Assembly (NCBI GenBank): GCA_930367205.1
Contig: OV884013.1
Coordinates: 118,955,827 to 119,019,826, forward strand
Length of the DNA stretch: 64,000 bases
Source: Acanthosoma haemorrhoidale
Lineage: Eukaryota > Arthropoda > Insecta > Hemiptera > Acanthosomatidae
Direction of reading: 5' to 3'
Shown here: piece by piece, positions 34,382 through 44,140 of the stretch
Position numbering within the stretch: position 1 is the stretch's first letter
How the letters are laid out: the number at the start of each line of letters is the position of its first letter
Notes under the pieces: generated by a model
The model's database searches: none
What the model was told of the DNA's origin: nothing
The model's input: only the letters and a program-made list of their open reading frames with translations
Translations under genes and position numbers: made by a program

Positions 34382-35563
34382 GGCCACCGCTTGCCGTTTC
34401 CTTCCTCCTTCCGTGCCATATCGTCTGCTTCTTACGTAGTCCCTGTCGTCCTCTGCAGTCTCTCCTCTTCTGCTCCTGGGTTCATCTTCTTCTTCTTCTG
34501 TCTCCGACGCTCCCGTAGTTTTTGACGATTCGGAGGGGGTTCTGGTTCTTCTCCATACCCTCTGTGCGTTTACCTCCATCGGTTCCGGCCTATACCTCTC
34601 TGTTCGCTGGAAAATGTATGGACACTGCCTCGCGATGTGTCCCTCAATTCCGCATTCAAAACATTTTGTTCGCGGGCACTGCGCCACTAAATGTCCAATT
34701 CTTCCACATCCGTGACATTTTCTGTCCTCCTTCCTCCCGCTGGGTCTCGGTCTCCTTTGGCTAAGTCTCCTTCCTTCAACCGCCGCCCCTTTTTTCTCCG
34801 CATACCGTTGATCTTTCCTCTTCCATGCCTGTTGCGGCATTCTCGGCCTCCTGTACATCACTTTGGACCACCCTGCCTCGTCTGCCTCTAATTTTTCTTC
34901 TTCCTCACGGGCACTAGTGTCCATTAAATCTTGGGCGCACTCAATGAACGATCGGTCTCCCGGTAGACTATCTTTCTTGCCGGTATCCCTGGCCAACTGT
35001 ACCTTCAGAATGGTCGATAGGAATGCCATCCGGCCTTCCACTTCCGCTAGGTTCACCGTTTCTCTCATTTTTTCCGTTATTTTGTTAAATTTTGCCAAGA
35101 GTTCTCCGGCGTACTGCCCTTTCATTTGATTGGGCCGTCTGGTCTCCCTGAACATCTGGAAGATGTCCTCTTCTGGTGTCCATCTGCCTCCCCCGTATGC
35201 CTTCTTTAGTCGTTCTTTTACCACGGTCCATGGGGTGTCTTCGTCGGCCTGTATTAGGTTTAGTACGCTCCGTTTTATTCTACACACTAGGCCCGCTTTG
35301 ATTGATTTTACGTCACCAGGGTCGAGTAAACCCTCACTTGCCTTCGCCTCTACTCTTTCCATAATCCTATCCCCACCTTTGATGAAATGGTTCAATTCGC
35401 CTAACTCTCCTGAGAATTTCTCTAGGTCCGATATTGTTCTCTTCAGGTCCTGTGACGTCGCCGCTCGCACCTTCATCCAAGCCAGGGAGTTTGCATGAGC
35501 TTCGGCCATCGTTTCCCTAGGTAATTCGGGCACTTCGAAAGCCGCAGGCCGTAATTCTACCAT
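34379..35563 (-). CDS. gag: Gypsy gag polyprotein with two zinc knuckles
   Basis: 394 codons plus UGA; it would form the retrotransposon's cytoplasmic particle and bind its RNA. Residues ~20-220 form a mostly helical, charged capsid-like region (SLAWMKVRAATSQDLKRTI, TPWTVVKERL). Two CX2CX4HX4C knuckles are visible, CHGCGRIGHLVAQC at 283-296 and CFECGIEGHIARQC at 301-314. An acidic stretch (ETEEEEDE) and an Arg-rich tail follow. The ATG is ~100 bases inside the 5' LTR. Two knuckles in an insect gypsy-type gag are well within what is known. The frame is intact. Next to it, pol is in the same frame after one UGA. Confidence 0.93.
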   Translation of the reverse strand: MVELRPAAFEVPELPRETMAEAHANSLAWMKVRAATSQDLKRTISDLEKFSGELGELNHFIKGGDRIMERVEAKASEGLLDPGDVKSIKAGLVCRIKRSVLNLIQADEDTPWTVVKERLKKAYGGGRWTPEEDIFQMFRETRRPNQMKGQYAGELLAKFNKITEKMRETVNLAEVEGRMAFLSTILKVQLARDTGKKDSLPGDRSFIECAQDLMDTSAREEEEKLEADEAGWSKVMYRRPRMPQQAWKRKDQRYAEKKGAAVEGRRLSQRRPRPSGRKEDRKCHGCGRIGHLVAQCPRTKCFECGIEGHIARQCPYIFQRTERYRPEPMEVNAQRVWRRTRTPSESSKTTGASETEEEEDEPRSRRGETAEDDRDYVRSRRYGTEGGRKRQAVA

Positions 35564-35648
35564 GTAACTAGGTCACTTTTTCCCAATAAAACAACTGGAA
35601 AAAAAAATTAAAATTTTACTCACAGTTGTTTACCAGAATACTCGTAGT

Positions 35649-35666
35649 TCCCGGGTTTCGGCACCA
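35649..35666 (-). other. Gypsy primer-binding site, tRNA-Phe
   Basis: The plus strand reads TCCCGGGTTTCGGCACCA, which is the 3' end of eukaryotic tRNA-Phe including CCA (the tRNA begins GCCGAAA). The last A is also the first base of the LTR, so site and LTR overlap by one base. Minus-strand DNA synthesis would start here. Confidence 0.85.
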
Positions 35667-35853
35667 GTTATCGTCTCCCAGCTGTAGACGATCGAGAAAA
35701 AGGAATGAAGAAAGGAGGTAGATGATATAATAAGAAGGTTTGTTTTATAACTGGCTTTATTTTCCTCCTGATCCTCTATACACACGTTACGGGTTTGTTT
35801 ACCCTAGGCTACAAGGTATTAGGCTTAACATTGCCGTACCGCTAGACGTAACT
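35666..35853 (-). repeat. Gypsy 5' LTR
   Basis: 188 bp, carries the element's promoter and polyadenylation functions by family knowledge. Identical by eye to the 3' LTR. Confidence 0.95.
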
Positions 35854-36220
35854 TATATATATATATATATAAGCTGATAATACAAAGACGTTTATCTTGA
35901 AACGTAGTTTAAAATGGATAGAAATATTTTTTTTTTTAAATAAGGGTTGAAGATTTTATGACATGTTTTGTAAAGGAGACGTGTGAAAAAATAATGAGAT
36001 GGTATGGGATTAGAAATTCCAAGGGTAGAACACACCGGAAGTGAATAACAGGAAGTGGGAACTAGAAAAGGATCTTCGTCTAAGGGTCTCTATAAATAGA
36101 CACCATAGCAAACGGCCTTCTGAATAGGGCACGAAAAAGGACTCTCGGCTGCAATGTCTCCATGTATAGCTAATTCCATTTCTTCTTTGTCTATTCTCTC
36201 CCCCCCCCGCCTAACTTCAA
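35854..36220. other. No recognisable feature
   Basis: Starts with the other half of the (TA)n target. A short poly-T tract and a C-run near 36201 are the only features. Confidence 0.5.
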
Positions 36221-36811
36221 AGTAGCTACCGCTAACTACATAAGATAAATCACCCTATTCTTTATTGTATATATTGTAAATTGGTTATAATATGTTGTAA
36301 ATTAATTTAAACAAAGCTAAATAACATTACCATTGGCTACTTGGGGCTATATATACCCCCTAGTTCTAACTACGGCTCTCTGAGCTGGCACTTGCAGCTG
36401 CACTGATGTTTCTAGATTTGGCCTTCTCAGTTATGAAAACCTCTGCATCTCTCTTTCCTAATGAAATTGTCCTAGTGGGATTCTCTTCCTTCGTCTCGCA
36501 AAAACTAGCACCTCCTTGGAAGATATCTCTTCCTTGCGGTCACTCGGGGCCCTACGAACTTCCAGTGATCCAGTCTGTCTTCCTCCGGTTCATACTCGCC
36601 TTTGGGATCCGGACGGTTTTCGCCTACCCTCAGCTACCGTTGTGAATTTGTGGTCACTCCAAGACAACATAAACTACCTATATCAGTTGTGGAGTAAGAT
36701 AGTACAGTAGTAAGACCCGTCATGAAGCAATTGTCCAGGTCATTGCCTAATCAACCCTCACTTCGTCACTAGGGCTAGGGTAACTAGGCACCCCCTCGTG
36801 ACGACCTGACA
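36221..36811 (+). mobile_element. Family-1 LTR, internally shortened
   Basis: The head (gctaccgctaactacataagataaatcaccc; first bases changed) and end (ctcgtgacgacctgaca) match 17211-17997. The middle is shorter by ~200 bases after aataacattacc. The flanks ttcaa and attaa do not form a duplication. No internal region is present. Confidence 0.8.
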
Positions 36812-37649
36812 ATTAACGTAAGGCCCAATTCCAACAATTTAAAATGTTAGACTATTTCTTCTGTGATGATGAACAATCGTGACAAACATAATATTAGCCT
36901 GCAAGTAAATTCTGATAAAATACCATGACTGCCCCTGTAATATCGCTCCGGGTGACGTGGGATGTAAGACCGAAGCTGGTATGACAGATCGGATAGCAGT
37001 CCTGCTTCCCGATCGTTCACTACCTACCGACTGTGGTTATCATCACGCTCCAATGGACGGGTGATTGATGAGGGAAGATCATGCGTTCGGATTACTACGG
37101 TCTATCCACCTATGTGTACCTTTTGTAACACAGCCAGGACGAGATGAGGCCACTCTCCTGTCATTCGAAAACAAAACGAAAGTCATGGATGACAAAAAAT
37201 CTCGACTGTGCACAAACAAAATCTATCATTAAAAGCAACAATTGTAACAATCAATCAATGGTTCATTTATTTCACTAAAATTAATTTTTTATTTTTAAAT
37301 TCGGCACATTAGTAATAAATAATTAAAATAACTATTAAAAACACAGTGATCTCATGGCTGCTCACTCAAATAATGGTATGAAAAAACATTAAAAATAATT
37401 TATATTAATTCAGATTACAAAATATGTTCGCTACCTCTTCAGACTACCCTCTACGACCGGCTAAATTAAGGAGAGGGTGGGTTTCCTAGCCTGGATTAAA
37501 ATTAAATTAAATTATAACTATCACCAGTGATTATATTTTCAGCTTATAATCTCAACATTACAGTATTACGTTAAGGTTGAATTAAGTTATAAATAGACGT
37601 CTATAAATGATCTAAGATAGGTTGGGTACAATGCGCAGTACCTAACAAG
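36812..37649. other. No recognisable feature
   Basis: 36940-37180 is less AT-rich, with no domain or repeat partner seen. Confidence 0.45.
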
Positions 37650-37870
37650 CCCAGTGTGCCCATGACCTCACCACTATTCCCGCATCGATGGCAGCAGACT
37701 GTCGGGGAAAATTAGGTTAAGATTTGGTTGTTAGATGTAAGTTAGTTCTAAATATTATGATTCTTAAAATGAGCACGATCACTTTTGAAACATGTTTAGA
37801 CGATGAATGTATAATGTGCATTATACTTTTGTAACAATCACAAATGGCAATGTAAAATTATTAAAAAATG
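37650..37870 (+). mobile_element. Interspersed repeat C, partial
   Basis: Shares cccgcatcgatggcagcaga, gaaaattaggttaag and the ataatgtgcattatac-type block with 15483-15835; the 3' half has diverged. Confidence 0.6.
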
Positions 37871-39828
37871 TAGCCAATTAACAGGACGTATAATTACCTG
37901 ATGATAATAAAGGAAAAAAAACAGGTATAATGTGATAAAGCAATAGAAAGGAAATTAATAACTAATTAACTACTGTTTAGTTAATGCATAAATAGATAAA
38001 CAATTTTTTTCTTTCCGTAAAACAAATACTACTGTAGATTACAGTCGAAGTAATAAATGTCCCGTTACCTTGATGTACCTGCGGGGGACCACAAATCAAT
38101 AAACTGGCCCTCCGGTATCAATATCTTATCAAGTTTGAATTGACAAGCGGGCCCATGATTGATCATGAAAGTGGGGCCCACTTATCACTTGGCGACAGCC
38201 CCATCAATATTGAAGATGCGAACATTAACCTGACAGTGGGCTTGTTGATACAGTGGCATTTTATCAAAACTTAATTTAGGTTCTTTCGGGTTTTTTGTTT
38301 TTATTTGTTGATTCAGGCAAGTGAAGGATAACTAGGTTTCGATTTTTCTAATTTTAATTTAGCAGTTCTTGTAGAGTATACAAGTAAGCAATAAACGCAC
38401 TAGATTGAGTAATCTCAATTCTTCTACAACTTAACGATACAATCATATTTACTTTTTATAGTCCAGAGAAAATCTAGCTAAATATTTTAATAATGTCGTT
38501 TTACATTATCTTTCTATTTGTAAACAAATTGTAACTTATATTACTTCGGCATCGAGGCCTAATATATTATGCTAGTAACAAGTTTACGAATGAAAATTTG
38601 GTAATGTGAGATTTAGACTAATTTAGTAACACTGATAATATAATTTCAGTATATAATAATATACTTATAATAAATATTGTCTTGATATTTGATATTGTAA
38701 ATTTTATTTATCGAGAATTTAAAATAAAAGGGCGTTAATCGACCCGTGTAACAAGAAGGCGATAAAAACAAAGGAGAGAGGTTATAAAAACAAGATGGCG
38801 TTAGCGTCGTTCTATTGGGCCAGCCCGTGAGACAAGTCGTTACCTGAAGATAGCGAGTGTTGCGAAAAATTAAAAATTCTTTTAGTTAATGGTGATTGGG
38901 CTTATAGGAGAGTGGAAGAGGAGTTTTAGGAAAAGAAGAAAGATTGATGTGATATTATGGAATTTCGCTGACCAAGTTAAAGAAGGACGAAGAAAATAGT
39001 TGAACCATAAAAAGAAAACGACATGAAAATTAGTAAATCTGGCCAGTCGGTAATAACACTAAGGTGAAATAGTAAATTTGTAAATAATATTGTAATTTAT
39101 CAAAGACGTACTTATAAAATTAATCAAAGAAAGTTTTTGTAATATCTAATTTTCTTTTTGCCAGAGTTATTCCTTTATTAACAGAACCTAAAACCTCAGA
39201 TAAAATTTAAAAATTAAGCAACTAAATAAAAACATAACAATATATAATAACAGTATATAATTTCAACACATTGATACTCCGTATTTACGAATATTCAGAC
39301 TTTTCTTGTACAGACGGTTTTCTGAACCCTTTGCCCCGTATTGCCGTTTAGTCATCGTCTCCATGCTGAGGCCAGAGTATTACAGCAAATTGCGGTTTAT
39401 TTTCATCACATAGTTTGAGGGTTTTAATATAGAAAACTAAAATTTTAATTGATATTCAATACTGGACAAGAAATTCTTTAATCGATACTAAGACTGTACC
39501 TGTTTTCACTCCTTCAAAATAAATAAGTAGTGTATCGGGTACATGGTTTACAGGGAGTTTCCTGGCCGACTTTTCCTTAGGCCAAGCACTCTTTCTCGGA
39601 AGATTAAGTTGTGAAGACTGGCTTTTAGGCCCACAGTAATCTAAGAATCCACCAGTGGTATTCCGCCTTTTCTAAATGAAACTTTTCCTTTACTTAGCTA
39701 CCCTTAAGCTAGATATTTTAACACAATTTAACAGGATAGTTGAATATAAAGAGATTTAAAATTGAAACGTAACAAATATTGTACAGTCACTTTCAAGTCT
39801 GCTTAACATCAAAAATCTAAATCAAAAA
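37871..39828. other. No recognisable feature
   Basis: Mostly AT-rich DNA. No ORF above 60 codons and no repeat partner seen. Confidence 0.5.
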
Positions 39829-41271
39829 GCGTTACACGACAGAACAACGTGACTTTATTGTTGAACATTATCTCAAAAATAATGAATGTTTGAATGAAAA
39901 TTTCATACAAAATATGGTCCGAATAGTGTTTTGACTTCATCAACTGGGAAGAGATTAATTGAAAAATTTAGGTAGACTGGATCAGTTGGAGACACTAAAC
40001 ACACTGGTCGTCCAAAAACAACCCGTTCAAATGTCAATATCGAAGCAGCGCGTGAGAGTGAAAATCCATAACACAGTTCTTTGCGCCGAAGTTGGATGAT
40101 ATTGATGTGGCCAATATGTGGTTTCAACAAGATGGTGGCACATGCCATACAGCACATGAAACAATTCAAATACTGCATGAGACATTTCCAGGTCATGTAC
40201 TCTCTCGTTTCGGTGATCAGAATCGGTCACCTAGATCGTGTGATTTAACACCTTTAGATTTCTTTTTATGGGGTTGTTGTGGCCACCTCTTAATTACGGA
40301 TAATTAAAAGTTACATTTATCTCGTCCCAGAAAATATCTGTTTCCATATTTGTACAAATAAAGATTATGAAGTCAGTCGGAGTGGGGGAGAAGCTGGTGG
40401 GGGGAACATCCACTGGTGGGGATGGCTCCCCACCACGGCTAGCCTGCCTATATAATTAGCACTCCATGGGGTAGAAATCAGAAAGAATCAAACCGGCACC
40501 TTGAACACTTCTCTCTTTCTCTGCACTGGCGCTTGCTGCTCTACTCAAAACCATGGTGTTCTCATTCAACCACCTCTGCACCCCTCTCTCCTAACCTCGC
40601 TATGTTTTTTTCCGGCGTTGTCAGACCACACACCTTCCTAGTGGGAATCTCTGCCTTCGTCTCGCTAAAACGTTTCGTTTTCGCCTACCCTTAGACACCG
40701 AGCGTGAATTCGTGGTCATTCCAAGACCACATAAACTACCTATAAACCTACCCTGTACCTCTTTTCCTGAACATAGTGCTTTGTCGAGGCACACCTTCTA
40801 AGATCAAAGCGAATTAGGATTCCCGCCGACTAGGCCGGCAGCCAGGGTGAAAGACCATATGTCCACCCTGTTTATCTCTTTCTAGGCGCTCGCCGGACGG
40901 CGGCTAAGGGGTTGTAGCGACCCTAGCCCGCGGTGGTCGTCTCCTCCCCACCTTGGGGATTTCCCAACCTTCAGTTATCTGAGCCCGACAGGGGTTATTT
41001 GAAGTCAAAGGTGTATGTCAACAAGCCCGCATCCACCCGTGCATTAAAAGAGGAAATTCAACGCTGCATCAACGAAATTCAACCACATTTATGCCAAATG
41101 GTCATGGAAAATTTCGACAAAAGAGTGCGTATGTGCCAGCAAAGTCGTGGAGGCCATTGGCCCGATTTGTTATTCCATAAATAACGCTATTTACTTTATA
41201 ATTCAATAAAAAAAATACAAAAAACTTTGTTTTATATTTAAATCAAATCTTGCGTTAATTCTGGGACACCC
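39829..41271 (+). mobile_element. Mariner-type element, copy 4, split by an LTR
   Basis: The left part, 39829-40274, begins inside the transposase start (no left terminal repeat). It runs through KRLIEKF and a GHTKHTGRPK-type block, then jumps by internal deletion to ITQFFAPKL and WFQQDGGTCHTAHETI. The gene is then interrupted at 40275 by a solo LTR and resumes at 40991 with YLKSKVYVNKP and the C-terminus. The right terminal repeat ends at 41271. It is dead twice over: deletion first, LTR insertion later. Confidence 0.9.
40270..40995 (+). mobile_element. Solo LTR nested in mariner copy 4, 5-bp duplication
   Basis: The LTR is 40275-40990 (716 bp), TGTTGTGGCC...GAGCCCGACA. It is flanked by ggggt on both sides (40270-40274 and 40991-40995), and removing LTR plus one ggggt restores the continuous mariner sequence. 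Its middle (cctctgcacc, tccggcgttgtcagacc, gtgaattcgtggtcattcc) is shared with family 1, but its head differs, so it is a subfamily. 40810-40960 is also found inverted at 19156-19290. Confidence 0.93.
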
Positions 41272-42228
41272 TTTATAACACTGGAATATAATAAATTGGG
41301 TTAGGTTCGAAACCTTTTTTGCCCCCTACGCCTCTCGGGGTCAGACCAAGGTCCAAGCAATACTTCCTTGGTTCAAACCTTTTCTACCCCCCCCCCACTC
41401 TAATCCCGGAACACAAGATCCCGTATTTCTCAAGTTTACAACCCTACCCACAAAACTGCAGTACCCTGCTCCTCTCTTGCTGACTATAAGGCTCTCTGGA
41501 ATACTCTCACTCCTATTTTCCACCGTGATTTATCCTTACTTCCTTTCAAAACCCTCGTATTACTCCTCACCACCCAGACAGACCCTTGCTATTGCTAATA
41601 CTAGCCTTTATTATTTAATCGATTAGTTAAATAATCTTTATTGAGGAGACTATTTTAAAAGAAATGAAAGAAAAGCTTTATTGCGAAGTACAGGCAGAAC
41701 ACTGGTATATACAAATATTAAGAGTTCTGGTACTACATACTGGGTGGGGTGCTTAGGGACTCTTGTCTGAGAGACAAGTGTACAAGTGGGGACTGGAACT
41801 AAAGCTGAGACATATGTGAATATGAGAAGGGTAGTTTCAGGAATTGGGATGCATGCGGTCACATACTTAAAAAATAACAGGAAACACCAGTGACTTCCAT
41901 GAAGTCCTGAGGCAGGTGTACACTAGAAGGGGCTTTTAGCATTATATATAGTATTAGGATTACAATATTCTTAACATTATAAAACTTTTTGACATTGACT
42001 ATTTGTTTAAAAGTTTACTCCTCTCTCAGCAAATTACTTTCTTTTTATTTTCTTGAACAGATTCCAGGACGATATTTTCTAATGTAAGGTAACTCCTTAC
42101 CCACAACAGTTTTTTTTTTGTGTACTGAGTTAAATTCATTTATTTGTACATATTTTATTTTTAGGAGACATAATTAAGTATCGGCTCGAGAAAGAATATC
42201 ATGCTTAATACGTTGGTTGTCTACTCAC
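41272..42228. other. No recognisable feature
   Basis: Includes probable intron of the Munc13-family gene next to the exon at 42229. Open frames at 41341-41523 and 41650-41862 (minus) have no domain. Confidence 0.45.
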
Positions 42229-42390
42229 TTTCTCTTCTGTGGCAACTGCCAGGCATCGCCTGTGATGGTCGGATGACACCCCGAAGGCCCTCTGAGCATA
42301 GGCAAAGAGGTCTTCCTGGTAGTACTCTCCGCTGGAGGCTCCGACTTTGTTCGTTATCGTGTAGAGGACCTCGATGTACAGCTGTTCCAT
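42229..42390 (-). CDS. Exon of an Unc-13-4 / Munc13-4 (UNC13D/BAIAP3) family gene
   Basis: A 162-bp, 54-codon exon, phase 0 at both ends. On the minus strand TGTTGACAG precedes it and GTGAGTAG follows it, so both splice sites are canonical. The translation MEQLYIEVLYTITNKVG ... EDLFAYAQRAFGVSSDHHRR ... TEEK resembles the segment just before the first C2 domain in Munc13-4/BAIAP3 proteins (LLYEDALYTVLHRLG and YLQEAFHV in human Munc13-4). These proteins prime secretory vesicles for exocytosis at membranes; the insect relative staccato acts in tracheal tube fusion. Upstream and downstream exons were not found, so introns here exceed several kb. Which paralogue it is remains open. The ATG may be internal rather than the start. 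Confidence 0.72.
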
Positions 42391-44140
42391 CTGTCAACAT
42401 CAGAATAGGTGGTACATAAATGTGATCATTCCGTATGAAACGCAATAAACAAAATAGTGAACATTAAATAAATACGTATAATGTGAAGCAAAAATATTTT
42501 ATTTGTCAGAAATTATGGATGTAAAATGGCCACTGAAAAGAAAAATCATTAATATAAGTATCTGAATTTTTTAAAGTTAAAATTTTTTTTTTGGATGATT
42601 TCGTACTTATATCCTAACCAAACACATGCAGCCTAACCCAGGAGACTGTTAGTTATCTATCTATAATTACTGATGGATAAGATAGTTTCTACCACAATCA
42701 TAGAAAGCACTGACAAAATCATAGCTAGGCACACTGACGAATGAATACTACCCCGTACATATTTGAAAGTGGAGCCTATTACAGGTAGCCTGGGGAAAAG
42801 TGTACGAAAAAAAATGAAAGAGGGTTTGAAAGGAGTAGGGGAGTTTCTCTCGAAGTATACAAATGTACTTTGAGATAAGTCGGCTGGCAGTTGACGAAGG
42901 AAAAAACTACGGGAAAACACTCTGAGACAGTATTGGCTGAATGTGACAGCTACCGAAGTCTCGGGATGTAGATAAAGTTTTCAAAACTGTCAGTATTATA
43001 CCGAAATATAAAGAAGACGGATACAATCCAACAAACTGCGCGACATATTGCGGTGCAAGGTTGCTCAGAGCAGCGGCATGCGAACCCCATACACTTAATT
43101 GAAGTTTATTCAAACTTTAGTAACAAGTTGCTAGTTGCTTGACAACCATGGCTTCAAATGCTATTGAATCTATTGACCCCAGAAGACTTTGGGCAAAAGA
43201 GTGGCTTAAGTTTAAGTCTGCTTTAAATATTACAGTTACTAGACGACCCTATCAATAACAATAATTATTTGAGAATTGCTATACTTTTGGAGAATGTTTA
43301 TATATTGTGAACAAGCTACGTAACTGTGAAAAGCACTATCTTATAATTAAAGGTTGTTTACGACTTCAGGGTATATGGCATCAATATGAAGCTTTATTCA
43401 ACGTTCCGATTGACATTATAATTGAGATGTACAAAAAACTTCTTTAACTGGGCAATGAAGTATAGCAAGTACAAGCGCACAATCAATGAACCGCGCTACG
43501 CATCAATCACTGTCATACAGCATTGCACAACACCATAAGTTGGGCAATTTTTTTTATGATGTTTGGGCCGTCGAATAGCCGTTCAGTTTCTTGAGCATTT
43601 CTAACCTATTATTATTGTATTTGTATAAACAACATTGCAACAAGCAAACGTTTAGAAAATCAACATTGTAATCTTAGTCAATCATATTCTGAGAACTCGA
43701 AATGCCTGGAAGGAGAGACAAAAGTATTAATATGGCAAAAAAAGAGAATAATTTTCATAAAGTGAAAGAATATCGTGATTGACCGGCCTTTATTAGTAAT
43801 AAATAGTTCTTAAAGATTTATTTTAATTACTATTAATATGTTAATGATACGTAAAATGTAAGGGATGAATCACATGTACCCCGATGGCCGAACCCACTGC
43901 TAGATGTCAAAAAATAGCTCATATGCTAGTGGCATCTTGGCTTTATATTACTGTGAATTTGTCACTTAGTGTCGTTTCTTTGTTTGAAGCATAGCATTTG
44001 GGGTTGTATGTGAAGTTTCAAAGTGTGCTACAGCCATTTGTCATCTTAAAGATTCGTTCCAGTTTCCATAGAGGTTTTTTTTTGTAGAAAATAAGACATT
44101 TCGATTGTGAGAAGAACCTTTGTAACATACTTAAAATTTG
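42391..44140. other. Mostly unrecognised; possible short transposase start at 43148
   Basis: 43148-43258 encodes 36 residues from ATG to stop with RRLWAKEWLKF, faintly like the N-terminal R-x-W-x-x-x-W-L pattern of Harbinger/PIF-derived nucleases, but nothing else supports this. The rest shows no gene. It probably includes intron of the gene above. Confidence 0.3.

Larger units (their letters stand above)
30569..35853 (-). mobile_element. Full-length Ty3/gypsy LTR retrotransposon
   Basis: 5285 bp on the minus strand: 5' LTR 35666-35853, tRNA-Phe primer site, gag, UGA, pol (protease, RT, RNase H, integrase), purine tract and 3' LTR 30569-30756. The two 188-bp LTRs look identical by eye, so the insertion is recent. 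The ends AGTTA...TAACT are those of insect gypsy-group elements. It lies in a (TA)n run, so a TATA-type 4-bp duplication fits but cannot be proved. Only ~240 bases separate the pol stop from the 3' LTR, so there is no env gene. Confidence 0.96.

Noticed and set aside
33599..35498. Several plus-strand frames of 80-172 codons
   Set aside because: All are antisense to gag or pol of the gypsy element.
35649..35666. tRNA-Phe gene
   Set aside because: Only the last 18 bases of the tRNA match, exactly at the LTR edge. It is a primer-binding site.
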